From Burkholderia sp. Bp9143 (lineage in GTDB: Bacteria; Pseudomonadota; Gammaproteobacteria; Burkholderiales; Burkholderiaceae): a DNA stretch of 64,000 bases. The position numbers and the translations under genes are program-made. Of this stretch, positions 53,083-61,797 are shown piece after piece (within the stretch, counting starts at the first letter, position 1; each line of letters starts with the position of its first letter). Under the pieces are notes generated by a model that saw nothing but the letters and a program-made list of their open reading frames with translations, did no database searches and was not told where the DNA came from. Where the stretch lies: assembly GCF_003853645.1 (NCBI RefSeq), contig NZ_QTPO01000037.1, forward strand, positions 27,831 through 91,830, given 5' to 3'.

Positions 53083-53115
53083 AAACCGCCGAACCGGGGA
53101 GATTCGACGGTTTTT
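53083..53115 (+). terminator. Terminator after DUF2827 copy 1
   Basis: AAACCGCCGAA (53083-53093) pairs with TTCGACGGTTT (53103-53113) over 11 positions with one G-T pair and a 9-base loop, followed by further T residues. It lies about 75 bases after the stop codon. Confidence 0.75.
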
Positions 53116-53745
53116 GAAGGCACGAATTTGACGGCTCCGAGGGAAGTCCGTCGGAAATCATTTTAGAGGTTAACAAGTTGGAAAGATTGTTAAATATCTT
53201 TCAATCGATGGATATCATATAATTCGGCTCGCTATTTTCGTTTGGGTCCTGCCTGATTATTATTCGAATATCGTTAATATCGTTTGAAACGGCGGAATTG
53301 CATTCCGTGGAGACCGAATGCAGCGCCGCAACCCAATAGCGGCGCAATCTGCGGGAGGTTTCGGCGAATCCGGGCACGGTTTCGCGGGTATTTATCAGAC
53401 AAAAATGCCAAGCATCCGATTTTTTAAACGAGTCGTGCGGTAAATCGATTCGCCGGAGGATGTTTGGGCAGGGAAAATAGGCAATGTCGTCCGGCGTTTC
53501 GCCGACGGTTTTGTGTAATCTGTCGCACGGTTGTCGACGTGCATGCGTAGTGTATTCCCGGTATTTGAATATCGTTGACAATATCGGGTTTGACGGCGCG
53601 CCGAAATAAAAAGTACGCTCTCGAAAAAAGATCGAAAACAAGAGGATGGGCCGGGTAGGCGGTGGCGCGTGTCGTGGTCGGCTCGCGCCGCATGTATCGA
53701 GAGCGCGGGCCGTCATCGGCGGTCCGACATTTGCCGGAGCGCCGG
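53116..53745. other. AT-rich non-coding stretch before the EAL gene
   Basis: 630 bases, distinctly AT-rich for this genome (e.g. ATTATTCGAATATCGTTAAT near 53257-53276). A - strand frame at 53201-53716 is open, but it lacks a ribosome-binding site, family resemblance and normal codon bias. The stretch probably carries the promoter and control region of the EAL gene, and its composition suits binding by H-NS-like silencers. Confidence 0.45.
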
Positions 53746-54549
53746 ATGAATGCGGTCGAACCTCGCCTTGAGGCGAATAGCGTAGCGAGTCGGGACGAGA
53801 TCGATCTCGTGTTCGGTGCGCCTGACGATCACCCCGACCTTGCGTCGGTACGCAGTTTCGTCGAAAGCCGGCTCGGATTCGCGCGCGAGCCGGTCTGTCG
53901 CGCCGACCTGTCGGGCGGCGTGCTGTATCACGAATGTCTCGCGCGATTGCGCTGGGGATCGTGCGATGCGTTGCCGCCGCTCGCGTTCCTGCCGCGCCTC
54001 GAATCGCTCGGGCTGATGCGCTGGTTCGACCGGCTCGTGGTGAGCCGGACGATCGACGCGCTGCGCGCCGATCCGAAGGCCGTGTACGGCTGCAACGTCG
54101 CGGCGGCGAGCGCGGTCGTGGACGACGCGTGGCTGGCCATCTTCAGGCGGCTCGAGCGCGAGCCGTCGGTCGCGGCGCGGCTGGTCGTCGAAATTACCGA
54201 GACGGGGCCGCTGAACCCCGTCGCGGGCCGGTCGTTCGTGAATCGGTTCCGCCAGGCCGGGTGCCGCGTCGCGATCGACGACTTCGGCGTTGGCTTCAGC
54301 GCGCTGAACAACCTGGTGGTCGGCAACCCCGATATCGTGAAGCTCGACAGGTCGGTCCTGTCGCTGATCAAGCGCAACGCGATCGGACGCTACCAGTTTC
54401 GCCGGCTGATCGCATTTGCGCACGAAAGTGCACGGCACGTCGTCGTCGAAGGCGTGGAGAACGAGATCGACCGGCAGATCATCCTGGATTCCGGCGTCGC
54501 ATGGGCGCAGGGCATCCGCTTCACATGGCGGTCACCGGCCGTCGCATGA
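53746..54549 (+). CDS. EAL-domain protein (predicted c-di-GMP phosphodiesterase)
   Basis: 267 residues, a nearly bare EAL domain with no sensor. Catalytic positions are kept, though the first motif is ECL rather than EAL: Glu63 (YHECLARLR), Asn117, Glu149/152 (VVEITETG), Asp178-Asp179 (AIDDFGVGFSAL), Lys199 (IVKLDRS), Glu235 (VVEGVEN) and Gln255. It may therefore be active in degrading cyclic di-GMP. ATG 53746 has GGAG upstream. Position beside an adhesin island suggests control of attachment. It ends 62 bases before a small unknown gene on the same strand. Confidence 0.82.
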   Translation: MNAVEPRLEANSVASRDEIDLVFGAPDDHPDLASVRSFVESRLGFAREPVCRADLSGGVLYHECLARLRWGSCDALPPLAFLPRLESLGLMRWFDRLVVSRTIDALRADPKAVYGCNVAAASAVVDDAWLAIFRRLEREPSVAARLVVEITETGPLNPVAGRSFVNRFRQAGCRVAIDDFGVGFSALNNLVVGNPDIVKLDRSVLSLIKRNAIGRYQFRRLIAFAHESARHVVVEGVENEIDRQIILDSGVAWAQGIRFTWRSPAVA

Positions 54550-54611
54550 CGCCGCGGTGCAGGCGCTGCGCGCCGGCACCGGGCAACGAAGGATCGGAAA
54601 GGGGCGTGGGC

Positions 54612-55055
54612 ATGGCGGCGACGAAGAAGGCCGGGCACGGAACGGGCACGCAGGTGGCCGATGCGCGCGAGCTCGTCGCGATCGCCGAACTGGCCGACAT
54701 GCTGGGGCAGCTCGGCGCCGCATCGACCGATGCGCCGATCGACGTCGCGCCGTATCTCGACGGCCTGAAGGCCGTCGCGCGCCGTATTCACCGAATGAAG
54801 CCGCTCGACGCCGACGGCCGCGAACTCGCGGCGCGGCACTATTACGCCGGCGTGTTTGCGGGCGCCTGCGGCGAAGATTCGGCAATTGCGCGTGGCGTAT
54901 CCGGCAGCCTCGCGCGGCAGGCCGGCCAGGTCGGCCGTGCCGCGCTCCGCTGTTTCGTGGGGCTTGCGCGGATCGGACGCCGGCATGGCCTCATGTTTGC
55001 CACGCATGGCGGCGACCGGGTGCCGCCCTGGCGTCCGCTCGCGCGCCGCGCCTGA
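54612..55055 (+). CDS. Hypothetical protein downstream of the EAL gene
   Basis: 147 residues, no family recognised. The sequence is mostly helical and soluble, with RELVAIAELADMLGQLG and LDGLKAVARRIHRMKPLD, then a Cys-containing middle and a basic C-terminus. Third-codon-position GC is very high, as in true genes here, while competing frames on the other strand lack this. AAAGGGG lies before ATG 54612. It probably shares a transcript with the EAL gene. No function is proposed. Confidence 0.6.
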   Translation: MAATKKAGHGTGTQVADARELVAIAELADMLGQLGAASTDAPIDVAPYLDGLKAVARRIHRMKPLDADGRELAARHYYAGVFAGACGEDSAIARGVSGSLARQAGQVGRAALRCFVGLARIGRRHGLMFATHGGDRVPPWRPLARRA

Positions 55056-55097
55056 CGCTTGCCGATCGCGGGCGGGCGGCGCCGGCCAAGCGCACCG

Positions 55098-56609
55098 TCA
55101 GTCGTTCCCGAAACCCCCGAGCACGAGCGCCAGCGCGCGGTCGACCGCATCGTCCCATCGGCCCGGATGCGCGGCGCGCACGATCCGGATGCCCGGGTAC
55201 AGCACGGTACGCGAGCCGGTTTCCCAGCGCGCATCGGCTTTCGGGCTCAGCAGCAGGACAGCCGGCACGCCGAGCGCGCCGGCCAGGTGGATGTGCGCGG
55301 TACAGGTGGTGACCACGGCGTCCATCGCGAGCATCAGCGCGGCCAGATCGCAGAAATCGCCGATCGCATGATGCGGGAATGTGACCGGCAGATCCGACGG
55401 CTCGGACTGCGCGGCGATGTCGCGGTTGATGCAGTACGCGGCATGGCCGTGCAGCCGCGCGAGCGGCGCGAGGTCGCGCAGGCTGGCCGCGCGCAGGAAG
55501 CGCACGTCGCTTTCGTCGCGGCCGCGCTAGTTGAGGCCGATGCGGCGCGTGCCCGGTGCGCTGCCGTCGCGCGCGACGCGTTCGCGCCAGGCGGCCGCAC
55601 GTTCGGGCGGGCAAGACAGGTACGCGGCCGGCGCGCCGGCCGGTGCCGGCGCATAGCCGAACTGCGCGGCCAGCACCAGGAACGAACACCAGTAGTCGTG
55701 GGCCATCTGCGACGTGTCGACCCACGCGCCGTGGGCGCCGACGAATTCGATGCGCGGGAACGTGTGGCGCATCAGGTCGGCCAGCGCGGCGGGGACGATG
55801 ACCGTCACCGCCGCGCAGCCGAGCGCGTCGAGCGCATGCAGGTAGCGTGCGTACTGGAGCTGGTCGCCGACACCGCCGTAGCTGATCACGAGCAGCCGCT
55901 TGCCGTGCAGCGGCTGGCCGTCGTAGAGCCGCTCCATCGGCAGCCCGAATTGCGCGGCCGTCAGCACGTTCTCGCTGGCGATGGTCGCGCGCGCGGCTTC
56001 TTCGCGCCGGCCGGCGCGCAGCAGCAGCGCCGAGCGGGAGAGCTCGACACGCCCGCGCAGCGCGCCGTGCAGCGCGTCGATCTCCATCCCGCCGACGTCG
56101 AGCTTCAGGAAATCGAGGCGCGGCAGGCCGAGCGAATCGAGCCTGACGGTCGGGGCCGGCGTGCCGTTGGCCGCATGCCCGTCGACACGTGCGGCCGGTT
56201 CGGCGCCGGCGGGCTGCCCGTCGTCGATGTCGGGCACCGTCATCGTGCCGTTGCGGCTTGCGAGCCCCATGTTCAGCAGATGAAGGTTGTCGAGCTCGTT
56301 GAGCGCGACGGTGCCGCCGAGCGCGTGGAACAGCGTGCGCCGCGGCTCGAACGCATGGGCGCGGCCGCCGCGCTCGCGCAGGCGCTGTGCGACCGGCACG
56401 CAGACGAGCCCTGCATTCGCACCGCCGTCCACCGCGATCGCGCCGTCGGGCAACTAGTCGATCACCTGCATGATCGTGTCGAGTTCGCCCTGGTTGTGCG
56501 GCCGGCCGGTCTTGATCAGCGCCTCGGCCTGCCGCGCGCTGTGCCGGTTGATGACGAACGGGCCGTGGATCGAATCGATCACGACGAAGTTGCGGACGGC
56601 GTGCTTCAT
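55098..56609 (-). pseudogene. FkbM methyltransferase / GT9 glycosyltransferase fusion with two in-frame amber codons
   Basis: From ATG 56609 one frame runs 503 codons to 55098, broken only by TAG at codon 52 (56454-56456) and codon 361 (55527-55529). Residues 53-220 fit FkbM-type SAM methyltransferases: VDGGANAG, HAFEP and LDFLKLDVGGMEIDALHGA. From about 240 on, LLVISYGGVGDQLQYARYL and TTCTAHIHLAGALGVPAVLL fit the GT9 (heptosyltransferase-like) C-terminal domain. The second amber falls where GT9 proteins have Trp (GLN-x-RGRDESD), so a TGG to TAG change is likely. Codon use is normal throughout and there is no frameshift. Last gene of the DUF2827 operon, 23 bases after its neighbour. It is either recently inactivated or read through. 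Confidence 0.8.
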
Positions 56610-56632
56610 GAACGGAAGGCGGGCGGATGCGG

Positions 56633-57769
56633 TCAGCCGAGCGCGTGACCGGCGAACAGGCGCTGGATCTGCTCGGAATACGCGCGGACGTTGTGGTCGG
56701 CGAGCGTGTCGACCTGTTGCAGGCAGCGGCGGGCCGCTGCCGCGTAATCGTCGAGCCGCGCGTCATGCGTCTGCGCGGCGGTCGCGATCGCGCGCGCCGC
56801 GTCGAAGATCTCGAAGTCCGGGTAGTAATAGCCGACGTCGCGCAGGAACGGCGAGTTGTGCACGAGCGGGTAGTTGCCGTACAGCGCGTCGTACAGCAGG
56901 TAGTTCAGGCCGTTTTCCCAGTGGTGGGACACGACGATGTCGGTGTGATGCGCGGCCCACGCGACAAACGGCGCGCGCACGTCGGCTGTCGCCTTGCTGT
57001 CGCGCACCATCTCGAGCCCGAGCGCGAGATGCTTGAAGGCGACGTTTTCCTTCTTGTCGAACGTATTGGTCATGTACACGTGTTCGACGAGCTCCGGATG
57101 CGCGACGTAGCACGCGTTCGCGGCCAGCATCGGCACGATCGAACTCTTCACGACGTTCAGGTTCGGCTCGAAGAACGCGATGCGCTTGGCCGGGCCGTGG
57201 TTGCGGTAGCCGAAGCGCGCCTTCAGTTCGGGATCGGCGTCGAGGCTGCGTTCGATGAAATACGGCGACCAGATGTGCGGCAGCTCGATCACCGGCGCGC
57301 GATAGACGGCCTGGAAGTAGGCCGCGCACGTGTGCATGTGCTGCGGGTTGGTCCAGATCTCGTCGAACTGCACGCGGTGCGGGTTCGGCCGCCAGTCGTT
57401 CTTCTCGAAGTTGATCGTCTCGACCGCGATCACGTAGTCGTTGCCGAAGCGGTACGACACGCACTTGCCGCCGCGCTGGTGCACGGCATCCGTGTGCGAC
57501 GGATCGATGAACGCATTCATCTCGATCAGCAGGTCGGTCTGGTGGACGACCGCCGACAGCGGACGCAGCGCGTCGCCAAATGCGTCCATCATCAGCGCCT
57601 GCGGGTAGTCGGTGATGCCGTCGTCGTGGGCGAGCCACACTTCACCGACCAGCGGCGAGCGTTTCAGCAGCATGTACAGGTACACGCAATGCTGGTTCGC
57701 GCCGTTGTACCAGATCGACTGCGTGGCGTCGCGCTGCACGTTCATCGTAATCGCGACATTGATTTTCAT
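56633..57769 (-). CDS. DUF2827 protein, copy 2 (putative glycosyltransferase)
   Basis: 378 residues with the complete motif set: SIWYNGANQH, TDLLIEMNAFID, YRFGNDYVIAVETINFEK, PHIWSPYF, FFEPNLNVVKSSIVPML and VSHHWENGLNYLLYDALYG with YPLVHN and GYYYPDFEI. The W-E-N motif resembles the acidic nucleotide-sugar contact of GT-B enzymes, an inference. It starts directly with the first beta strand (MKINVAITMNV), without a leader. Fourth gene of the - strand operon, 27 bases after the DUF4019 gene. Confidence 0.78.
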   Translation of the reverse strand: MKINVAITMNVQRDATQSIWYNGANQHCVYLYMLLKRSPLVGEVWLAHDDGITDYPQALMMDAFGDALRPLSAVVHQTDLLIEMNAFIDPSHTDAVHQRGGKCVSYRFGNDYVIAVETINFEKNDWRPNPHRVQFDEIWTNPQHMHTCAAYFQAVYRAPVIELPHIWSPYFIERSLDADPELKARFGYRNHGPAKRIAFFEPNLNVVKSSIVPMLAANACYVAHPELVEHVYMTNTFDKKENVAFKHLALGLEMVRDSKATADVRAPFVAWAAHHTDIVVSHHWENGLNYLLYDALYGNYPLVHNSPFLRDVGYYYPDFEIFDAARAIATAAQTHDARLDDYAAAARRCLQQVDTLADHNVRAYSEQIQRLFAGHALG

Positions 57770-57796
57770 CGGCGGCTCCGGGCGGACGGTGCGCGT

Positions 57797-58264
57797 TTAC
57801 GGCGTGTAGTTCTGCGACTGGCGCGGCACGTAGCCGGTCAGGTGCCAGAGGCCATCGTCTTCGAGACGAAAGCTCAGCTTCTCGAACACGGTCGCGCCGG
57901 TCGTGAGCGTCGTCGCGTAGTCGAGGTTCGCGTAAAGCCCGTCGGGCATCGCCGCCGCGTTCTTGTAGCGGATCCGCGTGATCTGCGCCCAGCCGCGATG
58001 GCTGACCATGCCGACCGACTGGCGCGCGCGCTGCATGTCCGCGGCGAACTGGTCCTGCTTGATGCGCGCCTTCACGAACGCGGCGGAATCGGTCCACACC
58101 GCGCCGAACTGGCCGGCGTCGAGCTGCTTGAAGACCGTGTCGGCATCGCGCAGCAGCGCGTCGGCCGATTCGCCGCCGGATTGCGCGTGCGCGCCGATCG
58201 CGATCGACGCGAGGGCGCAGCCGATCAGCCATTTGGCGCGGGAGAGGGGCGGGTGTGCGTTCAT
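57797..58264 (-). CDS. DUF4019-type periplasmic protein
   Basis: 155 residues with a signal peptide (about 1-28, ending GAHA). The mature part follows DUF4019: FKQLDAGQFGAVWTDSAAFVK, ARQSVGMVSHRGWAQI, NLDYATTL and EKLSFRLEDDGLWHLTGY. The compact alpha+beta, NTF2-like fold is known from many proteobacteria, with no function assigned. It lies within the DUF2827 operon, 25 bases after copy 3 and 27 before copy 2, and is the only exported product of that operon. A chaperone- or adhesin-related periplasmic role is possible. Confidence 0.78.
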   Translation of the reverse strand: MNAHPPLSRAKWLIGCALASIAIGAHAQSGGESADALLRDADTVFKQLDAGQFGAVWTDSAAFVKARIKQDQFAADMQRARQSVGMVSHRGWAQITRIRYKNAAAMPDGLYANLDYATTLTTGATVFEKLSFRLEDDGLWHLTGYVPRQSQNYTP

Positions 58265-58289
58265 GTCGGAGTCCGGAGAAGGCGGCGCG

Positions 58290-59444
58290 TCATGCGTCGC
58301 GATAGAGCGACGCGATCGCGTCGGAATACGCGACGACGTTGTCGGGGTTGTAGATGCTGACCGAGTCGAGCACGTGCTTCGATTGTTCGCGGTACGCGTC
58401 GAGGTTCGCGTCGTGTTCGGCGAACGCCTGCAGCAGCGCGCGGCCGCCGGCCTGGCAATCGAAGTCCGGATAGAAATACCCGGCCTTGCCGAGGAACGGC
58501 GAGTTGTGGATCAGCGGATAGTCGCCGTACAGTAGTTCGTAGTACAGGTAGTTCTGCGCGTTTTCCCACGTATGCGACACCACCGCGTCGCCGTAGGCGG
58601 CCATGAACTCGTACACCGCATAGCGGCTTTCGAACGTCGTGATCCCGTGGTTCACGATGTCGAGGCTCTTCGCGAAGTGGACGAACGTCGCATGTTCCTT
58701 CAGGTGCAGCGTGTTGCACACGCGCACGAACTCGAGGAACTCGGGCTTCGCGCGATACGCTTCCTCGGTCACCAGCATCGGGATGATGCTCGTCTTCACC
58801 ATGCAGATGTTCGGCTCGAACATCGTCACGCGCCAGCGCGGCTTGCCAGGCTGATAACCGAACGACAGGCCGGCGCCGAGCGTGGCGCGCGCCTTGTCGA
58901 ACAGCATCGGATGCCAGATGTGCGGGACGATCGTCACCGGCGCGCGCAGGCCCGTCTGGTAATAGTGCAGGCACGAGCGCTCGAATTCCGGAATCGTCCA
59001 CACCGCGTCGTACGGTGCGCCCGAGAACAGGAAGCCCGACGGCTTGTTGAACATCGCGCGCTCGATGTCGATCACGTAGTCGTTGCCGACCCGCATCGTG
59101 ACGACCTTGCCGCCGCGGTCGCGGAACGCGCGCAGGTAGTCCGCGCCGAACTGCGCGCTCATTTCGATCAGCACGTCGCAGCGCTGCAGCGCTTCGTCCA
59201 TCGACAGCAGCGGCACGTCCCATTCGCCGAGCATCATCTGCGGATCGGCGACCTGTTCGCCGCCGTTCACCATCACGGCTTGAGCGACGAGCGGCGACTG
59301 GCGCAGCAGCAGGATCAGCAGCAGGCAGTTCTGGAAGATGCCGTTTTCCCACAGCGACTGGCCGGCGCCGCGCACGAACAGCGACACGCCGACGACGAGA
59401 CGCTTGCCCTCGCCGGGCGCTTGACGGGCATTGGAGTCCGACAT
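58290..59444 (-). CDS. DUF2827 protein, copy 3 (putative glycosyltransferase)
   Basis: 384 residues. Motifs SLWENGIFQN, CDVLIEMSAQF, MRVGNDYVIDIE, PHIWHPMLF, MFEPNICMVKTSIIPML and VSHTWENAQNYLYYELLYG with YPLIHN and GYFYPDFDC. An N-terminal leader of about 16 polar residues precedes the first strand (LVVGVSLFVRG). Closest to copy 4 over the C-terminal motif, consistent with tandem duplication. It starts 14 bases after copy 4 ends. Confidence 0.78.
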   Translation of the reverse strand: MSDSNARQAPGEGKRLVVGVSLFVRGAGQSLWENGIFQNCLLLILLLRQSPLVAQAVMVNGGEQVADPQMMLGEWDVPLLSMDEALQRCDVLIEMSAQFGADYLRAFRDRGGKVVTMRVGNDYVIDIERAMFNKPSGFLFSGAPYDAVWTIPEFERSCLHYYQTGLRAPVTIVPHIWHPMLFDKARATLGAGLSFGYQPGKPRWRVTMFEPNICMVKTSIIPMLVTEEAYRAKPEFLEFVRVCNTLHLKEHATFVHFAKSLDIVNHGITTFESRYAVYEFMAAYGDAVVSHTWENAQNYLYYELLYGDYPLIHNSPFLGKAGYFYPDFDCQAGGRALLQAFAEHDANLDAYREQSKHVLDSVSIYNPDNVVAYSDAIASLYRDA

Positions 59445-59458
59445 GCGTATGCTCCGGT

Positions 59459-60604
59459 TCAGGCGACCAGGCGCGAGACGAACGCGTCCAGGTTCGCGGG
59501 GTTGTCGATCGAGACCGACTGCAGCAGCCGGTCGGATTTCGCACGGTACTCGTCAAGCCGCTCGTCATGATGCAGCCATGCATCGTGCAGCGCCTGGCCG
59601 CCCGCGGCGGAATCGAAGTCCGGGTAGTAGTAGCCGGCGTCGCCGAGCAGCGTCGAGTTGTGGATCAGCGGATAGCCGCCGTACAGCACGTCGTAGTACA
59701 GATAGTTCTGCGCGTTTTCCCAGTGGTGGGACACGACGGCGTCCGCGTGGCGCGCCATGAAGCCCGGCAGGTCGATGCGCGGCTCGAACGTCGCCTTCTG
59801 CTGGCGCACGAGGTCGAGGCTGTTCGCGAAGTGCACGAAGGTCGGGTGGGCCTTCATGTGCATCGAGTTGACGACGAACAGATGCTGCACCGCGTCCGGT
59901 TGTGCGCGGTAGAACTCGTCGCATACGAGCATCGGGTAATGGCAGGATTTCACGACCGAGATGTTCGGCTCGAGCGTCGCGAGATGCCACGGCCGGCGGC
60001 CGGGCCGATAGCCGAACGTCAAGCCTTCGCTCGCCAGCGCGGCAATGCGGCGATCGAGGAAGTACGGCGACCACAGATGCGGAATCGTATGGATCGGCGC
60101 ACGCGTGAGCGTGCGCAAGAGCGGCACGTCGATCTTCCGCGACTTCTCGAGCACCCACACTTCGTCGAACTGCGCGCCGTTGAAGATGTGTCCCGACGGC
60201 TTGTCGAAGATCGGGGTTTCGGCGAGACCGCTGTAGGTATGGCCGACATAGCAGGCGACGAGCTTCGTGCCGAGCGCCTTCACGTGCCGCAGCCACTCGA
60301 GCGGCAACTGCGCGCCCATCTCGATCACGACGTCGAGTTCGTGCGTGACGTCGGCGGGTTTCACGAGCGGGATGTCGAGGCCGTCGAGTTCGAGGCCGCT
60401 CGGCAACGCGTTCGCGTCGCCGCCGTTCAGGAAATAGACGGGGCCGACGCGGTCGGAGCGCTTGAGCATCATCGCGAGGAACGCGATGTTCTGGTGAATG
60501 CCGTTTTCCCAGATCGCCTGGCCGTCCCGCGCAAACAGCGAGATGCCGACGGCCGGCCGTTGCTTGCGGGTGCCGCCCGAGGCGGCTTGATTGATGTCCG
60601 TCAC
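59459..60604 (-). CDS. DUF2827 protein, copy 4 (putative glycosyltransferase), operon start
   Basis: 381 residues. Motifs AIWENGIHQN, LDVVIEMGAQL, PHLWSPYFL, TLEPNISVVKSCHYPML and VSHHWENAQNYLYYDVLYG with YPLIHN and GYYYPDFDS. The GTG start at 60604 has GAGGAAA just upstream; the frame extends much further without protein-like composition. First gene of a five-gene - strand operon (copy 4, copy 3, DUF4019, copy 2, FkbM-GT9) with gaps of 14-27 bases. The likely acceptor in the neighbourhood is the Ser/Thr-rich adhesin upstream; this is inference. Confidence 0.78.
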   Translation of the reverse strand: MTDINQAASGGTRKQRPAVGISLFARDGQAIWENGIHQNIAFLAMMLKRSDRVGPVYFLNGGDANALPSGLELDGLDIPLVKPADVTHELDVVIEMGAQLPLEWLRHVKALGTKLVACYVGHTYSGLAETPIFDKPSGHIFNGAQFDEVWVLEKSRKIDVPLLRTLTRAPIHTIPHLWSPYFLDRRIAALASEGLTFGYRPGRRPWHLATLEPNISVVKSCHYPMLVCDEFYRAQPDAVQHLFVVNSMHMKAHPTFVHFANSLDLVRQQKATFEPRIDLPGFMARHADAVVSHHWENAQNYLYYDVLYGGYPLIHNSTLLGDAGYYYPDFDSAAGGQALHDAWLHHDERLDEYRAKSDRLLQSVSIDNPANLDAFVSRLVA

Positions 60605-61005
60605 CGGTTGTTTTCCTCTGCGGCGTCGTGCGTCCGGCCGTGGCCGCGAAACGGCGCGCCGTGGATTGTCGTGGTTGCGTTCGCGCCGGCGCGCGCTGGA
60701 ATACGAGTCGAGCGGCAGCGATCGCGAGGCGGCCGCCGGATTCCGGTGTGTCGTCGGGCGGGGCTGGCACGGCGCGCGACGCGGGCGGAACGCCCCGGCA
60801 ACTGTCTGCGGCGATTGTGGCACGGAAGGCGCCGTTTTGTGGAGGGGCCTGACGAACTTTGACATAGCCGCCGGCGCGGGGGCCGGTGCTCCGGCGAAGC
60901 GGTGCCGGAGCGGTCGGGCGGGGTGTCGGCGGGACGGCTGCGCCCTGTCGGTCAGGGCCGTCGCGTGCCGGCGCGGGGTGCGCCGGGGCCGCGACGGCCG
61001 GCTGC
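60605..61005. promoter_or_regulatory. Region between the OmpA-like gene and the DUF2827 operon
   Basis: About 400 bases, very GC-rich, without a credible gene. CCGGCGC-GGGGT-GCGCCGG (60969-60987) lies shortly behind the ompA-like stop and GCTCCGGC...GCCGGAGC (about 60889-60912) further on; either could end that transcript. The operon promoter should lie in 60605-60870, but no clear -35/-10 pair is visible. Confidence 0.35.
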
Positions 61006-61674
61006 TCAGCGCTGCAGCGAGATGTCGACGCGGCGGTTGCCGGCGCGGCCTTCGGCCGTCGCGTTGGACGCGACCGGATCGGCGCTGCCGCGGCCCGTGA
61101 CCGACACGGCTTGCGCTTTCAGCCCGTGCGCCTTCAGGTAGCTTGCGACGGTTTCCGCGCGGCGTTTCGACAGCGCGAGATTGGCGGCGTCGTTGCCGAC
61201 CGAATCCGTATAGCCGGTGACCGTCACCTGCGTGTACGTGCGGTCTTCGCGTTCGCTCAGCAGCTTGTCGAGCGATGTGCGCGCGGCCGGCGTGAGCGTG
61301 GCCAGGCCCGTCGCGAACAGCGCGTCGCCCGCGAGGTTCACGTGTTCGACCGCGGCGGGCGCGGGAGCCGGCGCGGCCGCCGACGCCGCTTCGGCCGGCG
61401 CGGCGCCGCACTGGAACACCAGCGTCGCGGGATCCGAGCCGTCGCGCAGCGCGCGGGCCGAATCGACGGCGCGCACGGGTTGATCGCCGCAGATCTTGCG
61501 GGCGGCCTTCATGCAGGTCTGCGGGCCCGACAGCAGGCCATGGCAGTCCACCTGGAAGGTGCGCACGCCGTCGCGCGGCTGCAGTTCGGATGCGCTGTAG
61601 GTCGGGCCGGATGCGGTCGAGCACGCGGCGAGGGCCATCGCGGAAAGCGCGAGCGCAAGAGCGAGTTTGTTCAC
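61006..61674 (-). CDS. OmpA-family peptidoglycan-binding lipoprotein
   Basis: 222 residues. The N-terminus has a lipoprotein signal with lipobox LAAC. A middle part with four cysteines (VDCHG, TCMKAARKICG, FQCG) and an Ala/Pro linker leads to an OmpA C-terminal domain: ALFATGLATLTPAARTSLD, VTGYTDSVGN, NLALSKRRAETVASYL and GNRRVDI, which binds diaminopimelate in peptidoglycan. The GTG start at 61674 has GAGGA upstream. It follows the adhesin gene by 123 bases on the same strand; OmpA-like lipoproteins beside trimeric autotransporters can aid their stable export (SadB-like role), here inferred. Confidence 0.87.
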   Translation of the reverse strand: MNKLALALALSAMALAACSTASGPTYSASELQPRDGVRTFQVDCHGLLSGPQTCMKAARKICGDQPVRAVDSARALRDGSDPATLVFQCGAAPAEAASAAAPAPAPAAVEHVNLAGDALFATGLATLTPAARTSLDKLLSEREDRTYTQVTVTGYTDSVGNDAANLALSKRRAETVASYLKAHGLKAQAVSVTGRGSADPVASNATAEGRAGNRRVDISLQR

Positions 61675-61797
61675 GGTTACGTCCTCAATGCTTGGGTTGA
61701 CTGAAGCCCGCCGCGGGGGCGCGACGGGCTCGTCCTGCCGTCGGGGCCGCACTGAGCCGCCCGGCTCGTGAGCCGGGCGGCGTGGCGGCGTGACGGG

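Noticed and set aside
53201..53716. A 171-codon - strand open frame in the AT-rich region
   Set aside because: No ribosome-binding site, no family, poor codon bias, and a Cys/His/Arg-rich composition unlike a real protein; treated as non-coding control DNA.
55527..56456. TAG codons read as pyrrolysine or another recoded residue
   Set aside because: Pyrrolysine is not expected in Burkholderia, no such insertion is known for FkbM or GT9 proteins, and no recoding element is visible. Mutation or suppression is simpler.
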